In this document: positions 1-5,829 of the stretch, piece by piece
Layout of the letters: each line of letters begins with the position of its first letter
Numbering within the stretch: the first letter of the stretch is position 1
Source: JAPKZH01 sp964537875
GTDB lineage: Bacteria; Acidobacteriota; Aminicenantia; Aminicenantales; UBA4085
Reading direction: 5' to 3'
Assembly (NCBI GenBank): GCA_964537875.1
Contig: CAZIDN010000134.1
Location: forward strand, 1 to 6,450
Length of the DNA: 6,450 nucleotides
Position numbers and translations under genes: made by a program
Notes under the pieces: model-generated
What the model was told of the DNA's origin: nothing
Database searches by the model: none
The model's input: only the letters and a program-made list of their open reading frames with translations

Positions 1-1
1 C

Positions 2-412
2 GGTAAACCGGTGCGCGTGGAGCGGCTGCCTTTGCCCGATCCCATCAAGAATGCGACAGGGGAATCATGGTCGCCAAAAGGTGACGAGATTGCGTTCGAA
101 GAACGCACTGAAGGTAACGGCCGTATCCTCTGGGTTGTCAGCACCGACGGGAAACGCGCGGAGAAGCTCGTCGAGTATACAAGCAGCACGTATGGCAGCC
201 TTGATTGGACGCCCGATGGGAAAACCATCGTTTACGGAGCGCTGGCCGGCGAGCGGATGCAGATCTTTGCCATTCTGCGTTCGGGCGGCCCGCCCCGGCA
301 ACTAAGCAACGATCCTGCCAACCTGATGCATCCGCAGGTATCCCCCGATGGCCGCTGGATCGCCTGCACGCGCATGTCACAGTCGAAGGAAATCAGGCGA
401 CTGAAGTTCTAA
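2..412 (+). CDS. C-terminal part of a TolB/PD40 beta-propeller protein (5' end outside window)
   Basis: The reading frame is open from the left edge and ends at a TAA at 410-412, so only the last 136 residues are visible. A GTG at 11-13 lies in frame but is almost certainly internal. Three PD40-type blades can be seen: SWSPKGDEIAF, DWTPDGKTIVY and VSPDGRWIACT. They are spaced at roughly 45-residue intervals, with hydrophobic strands between them. This repeat builds the TolB-like six-bladed propeller, usually periplasmic or extracytoplasmic and used for protein or ligand binding. The protein ends SKEIRRLKF, just after the last blade. What precedes the propeller is unknown: it could be a plain TolB-like protein, a prolyl oligopeptidase-type protein or another kinase-propeller fusion. 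The gene converges on the kinase gene, which has the same repeat type, so the two could be distant paralogues. The propeller call is firm; the full product is not. Confidence 0.85.
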   Translation, partial: GKPVRVERLPLPDPIKNATGESWSPKGDEIAFEERTEGNGRILWVVSTDGKRAEKLVEYTSSTYGSLDWTPDGKTIVYGALAGERMQIFAILRSGGPPRQLSNDPANLMHPQVSPDGRWIACTRMSQSKEIRRLKF

Positions 413-432
413 CGCAAGCCGATTAAGATTAG

Positions 433-470
433 AAAAATAGTTTATTAAAGACCAGCCGCAAACTAGTTTT
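433..470. terminator. AT-rich inverted repeat, possible weak bidirectional terminator
   Basis: The arms AAAAATAGTTT (433-443) and AAACTAGTTTT (460-470) pair over 11 positions with one mismatch, around a 16-base loop. The element starts 21 bases after the propeller stop codon. An A-tract on one side and a T-tract on the other resemble a bidirectional intrinsic terminator. The stem is AT-rich with a single G-C pair, so its strength would be poor. The right arm contains a 10-bp perfect palindrome at 460-469. Confidence 0.3.
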
Positions 471-478
471 CATCGAGT

Positions 479-512
479 ATTACTATATGCAATACTACTT
501 GCATTTAGTAAT
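479..512. repeat. Near-perfect hairpin, 14-bp arms and 6-base loop
   Basis: The left arm ATTACTATATGCAA (479-492) and right arm TTGCATTTAGTAAT (499-512) are complementary at 13 of 14 positions; the only mismatch is T486 against T505. The loop is TACTAC (493-498). The element lies between two convergent genes, 67 bases after the propeller stop and about 220 bases beyond the kinase stop. This suits a transcript end or a 3'-stabilising structure, but there is no U-tract directly after either arm. The left arm and loop also form a degenerate 12-base tandem repeat: TACTATATGCAA then TACTACTTGCAT, matching at 9 of 12 positions. Its function is unknown. Confidence 0.55.
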
Positions 513-730
513 CTTGCCGGACGACGATCAGTAACTATCCAGCCGTCCTTGAAGCCACGTTCGTTGTCCATGTGATCCGACCCTTCAGCACTCACCGGGC
601 TACCGAAATCGTCTCTGCGCCAAAGCTCTACGGCTTCGATACAGGATTTGTCTGTCATTACAAAGGTTGGGAGACTCTCCGGTTCGAAGACCTCGGATTC
701 CTCTGGGAACATTATGTGGGGTCGGCGTCC

Positions 731-3550
731 TTACTTCTTTCCTATGGGGCAAAGGCGCTTGAGTTCTTCGAACCAGTTGAGCACTACAATGAGCTGCGTG
801 ACCGGGTTCGGCCGGGATCGTCTTACAAAAATGAACCTCTGGCCATCGGGCATAACGCTGTAGGAACTAAAGAACCCGGATCGGAGACTTGGGTCAGTTT
901 TAAAAAGGACCTTACGGGTGGTAAATTCGATAGTGGCCGGTTTAAAGACCACTTCTACTGCCACGAATTGGCTGCTGTTGCGATAAAAAAGCTCTTTCCC
1001 GGATGCCGCCCATCGCGGTTCCTCTCCGCCATCCTGCGAAACTTGTCTCTCGCCGCCTGCATCTGGATATCGCACTACATAGACCTGCATCTGCCCCGAC
1101 TTATTGGACTGATAAGCAATCCATTGACCATCAGGCGAAAACGCGGGATTTCGCTCCTCATATTTTGTTTGCAGAAAAGGCTTTGGCTGGCCATCTCCTT
1201 CGACCGGGCCCGTCCAGATATCTGACCCTGTCTTGGGATTGTCTTCCACAAAGGCCAGCACCTTGCCGTCTGGAGTGAAGGAATTGGGATATCGGGCATT
1301 CTCGCTGCTGAAAATCGGTTTTGGGTTGCCGCTTCCAACGGTGTTTTTCAAGAAAATCTGAAAACTGGATCCAGGCTGCGAGGTGTAGGCCAAATGTTTG
1401 CCATCAGGAGCCCATACCGGAGTCGCCTCATCACCACTTTCGAACGTCTCCCGAGCGAAAGTGCGGTCGGCAAAATCATAAATATAGATGTCGTTGTTCG
1501 CCATGGAAAGCATGACAGCCAAGCGATTCCCGTCGGGCGAAAGTCTGTTCTGAACCAAGATGTGGCTTTCGTCTTTTCCACTGGGCAGATCGATCGGATT
1601 TTCCTTTCCGTCGCGATCGATGAGCACAAGGCTGTCGCTGCCTTTGACCATTGTACCTGGTACATAGACAAGATGACCGGTGTTCGAGAATGCGATTTCC
1701 GCCTTGCCCGAATCTGGGTACATCGAGATCCCTTCCAGAACCTGCACGGCATTCCTGGTTAACCTTTGTTCCCCAATGTCCAGAGGAGCTGCCATCAATT
1801 TGCCGTCATAGCCATAGATGAGATGTCCCGTAGGCAGATAGCGACCATAGGTGCCGCCGGCGAGAATTTTTCTTTCGGATTTGCCGCCTGCGCCTCCAAT
1901 GGCAATCTGGGCCTCATTCATCGAGGCGATATCGTTGGAGGCGACCGTGAACAGAAGAAGACCCGGCGCAGGCAGTTGCTGAGGCCATAAGATCATTCCC
2001 GCGTTCTTTTGAGGGTCCGGCGCTATGAGCTTTTCCGGCATCCCTCCAGAGGCAGGCAGACGGAAAATGCCCTGCCTCCAACCGGCCTGAAAGAGGATGG
2101 AGCCATCGGTCTCCCAGCTTCCGCCACCAGGGTAGGTAAAGCCAATATCAGAGATCGTTTCCGGCGCCCCGCCGGCTAACAAAACTTTTTTGACCTTTCC
2201 TCCATCAAAAAAACCAAGATAGGAACCATCCGGAGAAAAGAAAGGATTTTCTGCACCTTCCGAAAACGCAATCGGCTTAAACTCGAGATCATCGATACGT
2301 CGATAATAGAGACGGCTTCCTCCATTGAAGACAATTTGCCTGCCGTCGGGAGAAATAGCCAGACTGGGAAAGTTACTCTCTTCTTTCAAAGGCTCCGGTA
2401 GGGAAATGACAAAGCGCATCGTCTGTAGCGGGGCCTTCTCCGGCCGCTTCAAGCTTCGCAGGCCAAAAGCCGCGGCAACGAGGGCTATGACAACGACAAG
2501 AATCCAGGGCAACGCCCGCCATCGGATGGCCGCTGGCACAACTACCGCCTGAGCTGATGAATCCGCCGACGCAGCGTCTTTAAGCATTATGCGTATGTCG
2601 GCGATGTCGTGAAGGCGCTCTTTGGGATCTTTTTCGAGGCAACGCCGCAACAGATCCTTCACCTTCCACGGCGCAACGGCCGGCAACGTTTGCCAATCAG
2701 GCTCACCCTTGAGAATCGCCGCCAATGTTTCCGTGATAGTTTCGCCTTGAAACGGCCGGTTGCCGGTTAGGCATTCGTAAAGGATGCAACCGAAAGCCCA
2801 GATATCCGCCCGCTTGTCTACGGCTTTCCCTTTAGCCTGCTCAGGACTCATATAGGCCGCCGTGCCGAGAATCACTCCGGCTCCGGTCATTTGGTTCGTT
2901 ATCGTGGGAGATTTAGAAATGTTAGCAGCCACGGCTTCTTCACGTAAAGCCTTGGCCAGACCAAAATCGAGTATCTTGACTTTTCCCTCAGGTGTGATCT
3001 TGATATTGGAAGGTTTCAGATCCCTGTGGATGATCCCTTTTTCGTGGGCAGCTTCCATCCCTTCGGCAATCTGGAGACAGCCTTTCAGTGCATCCTCTAG
3101 GAGCAGCGTTCCTTTTCTTATCCGATCGGACAGCGTCTCGCCTTCGACCAATTCCATGACAAGAAAACGCTTCCCTTCGGCTTCTTCAAGTCCGTGTATG
3201 ACAGCGATATTGGGATGATTCAGTGATGCCAAGACTTTGGCCTCACGCTCAAAACGGGCCAGCCTCTCCGGGTCGCTGGTGAAGACATCAGGCAAAACCT
3301 TGATGGCGACTTGGCGGCCTAAGCCTATATCCTCAGCTCGATAGACAATCCCCATGCCGCCTCGGCCGAGCTCATCATCAATCTTGTATTTGCCGGCCAG
3401 CATTTTGCCGAGGCGAAATTCGCGCGCGGGCGTCTCCAGGGTTTCGGTGAAGTGAATAGAGGCCTTCTCAGAAGCATGAATCGGAGTCCCGCACTTGCTG
3501 CAGAAACGGGAATCATCAAGAATTTCGGTCTGACATTGAGGGCATTTCAT
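731..3550 (-). CDS. Membrane-anchored Ser/Thr protein kinase: zinc ribbon, kinase, TM segment and TolB-like PD40 propeller
   Basis: This complete 939-residue protein transfers phosphate from ATP to Ser/Thr of target proteins. Residues 3-20 form a zinc ribbon (CPQC and CSKC pairs). The kinase domain spans about 55-325: glycine loop LGRGGMGIVY at 61-70, VAIK with Lys84, helix-C Glu103, HRDLKPSN at 175-182 (Asp177, Asn182), DFG at 195-197, SPE at 235-237, RADIWAFG at 248-254 and Arg312 in DPKERL. All catalytic residues are present, so it should be active. One membrane segment lies at about 347-363. Residues from about 375 to the end form a PD40 propeller, with PDG turns near 401, 440, 672, 715, 760, 806 and 901. 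The expected topology is kinase inside and propeller outside, so the propeller may sense a ligand. The PknB-like fold with an added propeller is common in Acidobacteriota and Aminicenantes. The ATG start is chosen because the zinc ribbon begins at once and a ribosome site precedes it. Substrate and ligand are unknown. Confidence 0.96.
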   Translation of the reverse strand: MKCPQCQTEILDDSRFCSKCGTPIHASEKASIHFTETLETPAREFRLGKMLAGKYKIDDELGRGGMGIVYRAEDIGLGRQVAIKVLPDVFTSDPERLARFEREAKVLASLNHPNIAVIHGLEEAEGKRFLVMELVEGETLSDRIRKGTLLLEDALKGCLQIAEGMEAAHEKGIIHRDLKPSNIKITPEGKVKILDFGLAKALREEAVAANISKSPTITNQMTGAGVILGTAAYMSPEQAKGKAVDKRADIWAFGCILYECLTGNRPFQGETITETLAAILKGEPDWQTLPAVAPWKVKDLLRRCLEKDPKERLHDIADIRIMLKDAASADSSAQAVVVPAAIRWRALPWILVVVIALVAAAFGLRSLKRPEKAPLQTMRFVISLPEPLKEESNFPSLAISPDGRQIVFNGGSRLYYRRIDDLEFKPIAFSEGAENPFFSPDGSYLGFFDGGKVKKVLLAGGAPETISDIGFTYPGGGSWETDGSILFQAGWRQGIFRLPASGGMPEKLIAPDPQKNAGMILWPQQLPAPGLLLFTVASNDIASMNEAQIAIGGAGGKSERKILAGGTYGRYLPTGHLIYGYDGKLMAAPLDIGEQRLTRNAVQVLEGISMYPDSGKAEIAFSNTGHLVYVPGTMVKGSDSLVLIDRDGKENPIDLPSGKDESHILVQNRLSPDGNRLAVMLSMANNDIYIYDFADRTFARETFESGDEATPVWAPDGKHLAYTSQPGSSFQIFLKNTVGSGNPKPIFSSENARYPNSFTPDGKVLAFVEDNPKTGSDIWTGPVEGDGQPKPFLQTKYEERNPAFSPDGQWIAYQSNKSGQMQVYVVRYPDAGGERQVSQDGGEEPRWAASGKELFYRNSSQFVAVEVVFKPATIEFTTRKVLFKTDPSLRSGFFSSYSVMPDGQRFIFVRRSRPNPVTQLIVVLNWFEELKRLCPIGKK

Positions 3551-3559
3551 GACCCTTGT

Positions 3560-3565
3560 TCCCTT
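3560..3565 (-). promoter_or_regulatory. Ribosome binding site of the kinase gene
   Basis: On the minus strand AAGGGA lies 9 bases before the ATG. A second AAGGG (3553-3557) lies only 2 bases before the ATG, too close to be the main site. The first site supports the start at 3550. Confidence 0.6.
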
Positions 3566-3583
3566 TAACGATTGCTCGGCAAA

Positions 3584-3612
3584 AGAATATCACCAATAGA
3601 GGAGTGAGTCAA
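3584..3612 (-). promoter_or_regulatory. Sigma-70-like promoter of the kinase gene
   Basis: Reading the minus strand, a -35 box TTGACT (3607-3612) and a -10 box TATTCT (3584-3589) are separated by exactly 17 bases. They match the TTGACA/TATAAT consensus at 5/6 and 4/6 positions. Transcription would start near 3577, giving a leader of about 27 bases that holds the ribosome binding site. This implies that the kinase can be transcribed on its own, separately from the hydrolase and purM upstream. The match is by eye only. Confidence 0.6.
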
Positions 3613-3674
3613 ACGGATGCACTGTTTATGTTTTTATGTCTGATTAGGCTGTGACCAAATTGTGGCCATCCCAG

Positions 3675-3701
3675 GTATGCTTTCGTATGCTTTGGTATAC
3701 C
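3675..3701. repeat. 10-bp tandem repeat ending in a small palindrome, upstream of the kinase promoter
   Basis: GTATGCTTTC (3675-3684) is followed by GTATGCTTTG (3685-3694) and a partial third unit GTATAC (3695-3700), so the period is 10 bases, close to one helical turn. The last unit sits in the 8-bp palindrome GGTATACC (3694-3701). The array lies about 60 bases upstream of the kinase -35 box, and the one-turn period would place equal sites on the same DNA face. It could be a regulator binding array or a chance repeat. Confidence 0.45.
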
Positions 3702-3717
3702 CCCACATTCCTAGAGA

Positions 3718-3731
3718 CAATTTGCAAATTG
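3718..3731. repeat. 14-bp perfect palindrome, candidate operator
   Basis: CAATTTGCAAATTG is its own reverse complement over all 14 bases. It lies 23 bases beyond the hydrolase stop codon and about 105 bases upstream of the kinase -35 box. A dyad of this size suits binding of a dimeric regulator. As an RNA hairpin it would be weak because it has no natural loop, and there is no T-run, so a terminator role is less likely. Confidence 0.4.
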
Positions 3732-3754
3732 CTGATAAGAAGGAGAAGTCACCG

Positions 3755-5767
3755 TTATCGTCGCGGATCAATATTCACTTGGGCCGGCGAATCCGGCAAA
3801 CGCAGCAGTGGACCGGGCTTGCGGACATTGCCCGCGGCTTGGTTGAGCAGATCCCGTTGGAAATGCTTCTCGGTCGGGGCTTGCGGGACGGCGCCCGAGA
3901 CCGACCAGGTCATGGTCAGCGCGTCGAGATCGACATCGATTTTCATGTCCGCGTAAGCGCCATTCTTGTCAAACCCAAAGAATTTCTGCCATGCTTCAAG
4001 ATCAAGCCGCAGGGTCGCGCCCGCGTCTGGAATCCAGTTCAGCCCGCGTCCCTCCGACTTGGTCTCGTCGCGGACGCCGCCCCAATCTCTCGTATAGAGG
4101 TTGTAGTCGGCAGAGTTGTCGGAATTGGAGAAATCGATGGCCTTGCCGCAACGGAAGAAGATGTTGTTCAAGACCTTGTTCCTGCGCGCGGTGCCGCCCC
4201 GTCCGCTCACGATCCGGCTTTCGATGTTTCGAAACTTAATGGCCGCATCCTGGGTGTATCCAATTAGGTTATGGGCGATGACCGTCTCGTCGCTTCCATC
4301 TATGGTAATGCCCCAGCCGCCGTGGGGCGGCATGTTGTAGGACCCGCCCCCCACGCCTTCGGTCGCCTTCCAGATGATGTTGTTGTCGATCATGTTGGGA
4401 TCGTGCGAGGCTTCGAGATAAATGCCGCCCCGCAGCGTCTCCAGCGTGTCCCCCATCACGTTCCCGGTGACGCGCGTATTCGTATTCTCGTAGTCGAGCC
4501 AGATGGCCTCCGCGTGGATCGTGTGCCGGATGACGTTGCCGCGGAGCAGGCAGTCCTTGGTCTGATGCAGTTTGATCCCGCCGGTCTCCCAGGCCAGCTC
4601 CACATCCTGGTAGCCCACGTGTTCGATCAGGTTTGATTCGATCAGGGTATCCCGCACCGCCATGCCGGCAATTCCGCACACACCGACGTCGTCAATATGA
4701 TTGCGGCGCACTATCGCGTGGCCGATGACGGCGGGCGGCTCCATGTCCCAATCCTGGGCGCCGATGTCGAGCGCCACGCCGTTGGCGTGCCGCAGGACAC
4801 AATCCTCGATGATCCAGTGGTGGCCCCGGCTTAAGGAAACCATCCCGCGCTGCGGAACCGGGAAAGCGTTAGCTGCGTGTTCGAAGGAGATCCCCTTGAC
4901 ACGGAGGTAACTGATCCCGCGCGTCCGGGGAGCAAACACCTGTTCCTGGATCGCCAACTCCACCTCGTGCTGAACGGGATCAGAGTCACCGGGAAGGCGG
5001 ACGTGAATCGTGAGCCCGTCGTGTTCACACCAAAAGGCGCCGTCTTCCCGGCCAAGATGCTGATAAAGTTCGACCTGCTCGAGGCGTCGCCCGTCCACGA
5101 ACACCAGGCCGCGCCGCGCAAGGTGCCGCCATAATTCTTCGGGCTTGGGCATCAAATAGACGCGGTCCTGCATGATGCTGACCATGTCGAAGGGGTTGTA
5201 GCCCCGGAAATCGAGGTCGTCCAGGCGGCGGCGATAGATTTTCGCCTTGGCGCGAGCCGACGCAGGAAGGTCAATCTTGAAACCGGCAGAAGGCTCCCAA
5301 CCCGTCTTGGCCGGCCGCGAGCCCTTGACGACGACGTTCGCGCCGGCCGCCGCTTCGTAGCTGATCATCTTGTCAGGGCCGGTGCCGCCGCGCGCCGGAT
5401 CGACACGCTCGTGATAGACGCCCGTCATGATGACCACGCGCTCGCCCGGCTGCAACACCTGCGCCGCCTTGTTAATGGTGAGAAAGGGCAGTTCCTTCGA
5501 ACCGGGGTTCGAATCAGCGGCGCGAGGATTCCTGTTGTCGACATAATATGTCCTGGTGAACTGAAGCGGCCTCTCCCAAGAAATAAATTCACGGCCGTCA
5601 GGCAGCAGCGTTCCGGTTCCGCCTTCTTCACCAGATAATGAACCGGCCGCGAGGAAGGCCAGGCACAGGCTCGTGATAAGCAGGGCCCGCCAGATAAGGA
5701 CGCCGGGCTGGTGGGCTCGTGGTTTGGATTTAAAAAAGACTCGTTTTCCGCTGTGCTGGCGAAACAA
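3755..5767 (-). CDS. Exported right-handed parallel beta-helix protein, probable GH120-like glycoside hydrolase
   Basis: This complete 670-residue protein is probably an exported glycosidase. A basic N-terminus (about 1-27) leads into a hydrophobic stretch ALLITSLCLAFLAAGSLSG (28-46), a likely signal peptide. The mature start YYVDNRNP, then PFLTINKAAQVLQPGERVVI (94-113) and GVYHERVDP (116-124), is the usual entry of carbohydrate-active beta-helix proteins. Helix turns follow from about 285 to 560, including WIIEDCVLRHANGVALDIG, VCGIAGM, GGIKLH, AIWLDYENTNTRVTGN and YLEASHDP followed by DNNII. By recall, this order matches family GH120 (beta-xylosidase XylC type), whose catalytic Asp and Glu lie in WLD and VEV-type motifs. 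The equivalents here would be Asp425 and Glu452. The length also fits (about 640 residues). The substrate could be a xylo-oligosaccharide or another glycan. The start is TTG: a stop codon lies seven codons upstream, no ATG or GTG start lies between it and the signal peptide, and AGGA lies 7 bases before it. Beta-helix fold is firm; GH120 membership is inferred. Confidence 0.85.
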   Translation of the reverse strand: MFRQHSGKRVFFKSKPRAHQPGVLIWRALLITSLCLAFLAAGSLSGEEGGTGTLLPDGREFISWERPLQFTRTYYVDNRNPRAADSNPGSKELPFLTINKAAQVLQPGERVVIMTGVYHERVDPARGGTGPDKMISYEAAAGANVVVKGSRPAKTGWEPSAGFKIDLPASARAKAKIYRRRLDDLDFRGYNPFDMVSIMQDRVYLMPKPEELWRHLARRGLVFVDGRRLEQVELYQHLGREDGAFWCEHDGLTIHVRLPGDSDPVQHEVELAIQEQVFAPRTRGISYLRVKGISFEHAANAFPVPQRGMVSLSRGHHWIIEDCVLRHANGVALDIGAQDWDMEPPAVIGHAIVRRNHIDDVGVCGIAGMAVRDTLIESNLIEHVGYQDVELAWETGGIKLHQTKDCLLRGNVIRHTIHAEAIWLDYENTNTRVTGNVMGDTLETLRGGIYLEASHDPNMIDNNIIWKATEGVGGGSYNMPPHGGWGITIDGSDETVIAHNLIGYTQDAAIKFRNIESRIVSGRGGTARRNKVLNNIFFRCGKAIDFSNSDNSADYNLYTRDWGGVRDETKSEGRGLNWIPDAGATLRLDLEAWQKFFGFDKNGAYADMKIDVDLDALTMTWSVSGAVPQAPTEKHFQRDLLNQAAGNVRKPGPLLRLPDSPAQVNIDPRR

Positions 5768-5774
5768 ATTCTTT

Positions 5775-5778
5775 TCCT
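5775..5778 (-). promoter_or_regulatory. Ribosome binding site deciding a TTG start
   Basis: AGGA on the minus strand, within GGCAGGAAAAGAAT, lies 7 bases before the TTG at 5765-5767. The frame has a TAA at 5789-5791 upstream and no ATG or GTG codon before the signal peptide core, so this site and the TTG are the best start for the beta-helix gene. Confidence 0.6.
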
Positions 5779-5829
5779 GCCCGTTCTTTTAGCTCACCGA
5801 GGATTTTTTGTAATTCACGGCAAAAAAAA

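Larger units (their letters stand above)
413..730. other. Convergent intergenic region with inverted repeats and no supported gene
   Basis: These 318 bases separate the 3' ends of the propeller gene (+) and the kinase gene (-). The left half is AT-rich and holds two inverted repeats, listed separately. The right half has no recognisable motif. One short minus-strand frame, 470-712 (80 residues, ATG start), lies in the same frame as the kinase, beginning 18 bases after its stop. It has no clear ribosome binding site, no recognisable domain and runs through the hairpin, so I do not call it a gene. No tRNA, RNA gene or transposase remnant was recognised. Confidence 0.6.

Noticed and set aside
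572..1225. Plus-strand 217-residue open frame
   Set aside because: It lies mostly antisense to the propeller part of the kinase, has no recognisable domain and looks like a shadow of that gene.
3662..4267. Plus-strand 201-residue open frame
   Set aside because: It is antisense to the C-terminal part of the beta-helix gene, whose high G+C content readily produces long shadow frames.
4269..4679. Minus-strand 136-residue frame within the hydrolase
   Set aside because: It is an alternative frame inside the well-supported beta-helix gene and is rich in Arg, Gly and His as expected for a GC-rich shadow.
5821..5829. T-run (minus strand) directly after the purM stop as an intrinsic terminator
   Set aside because: No inverted repeat precedes the run, so the stem of an intrinsic terminator is missing.
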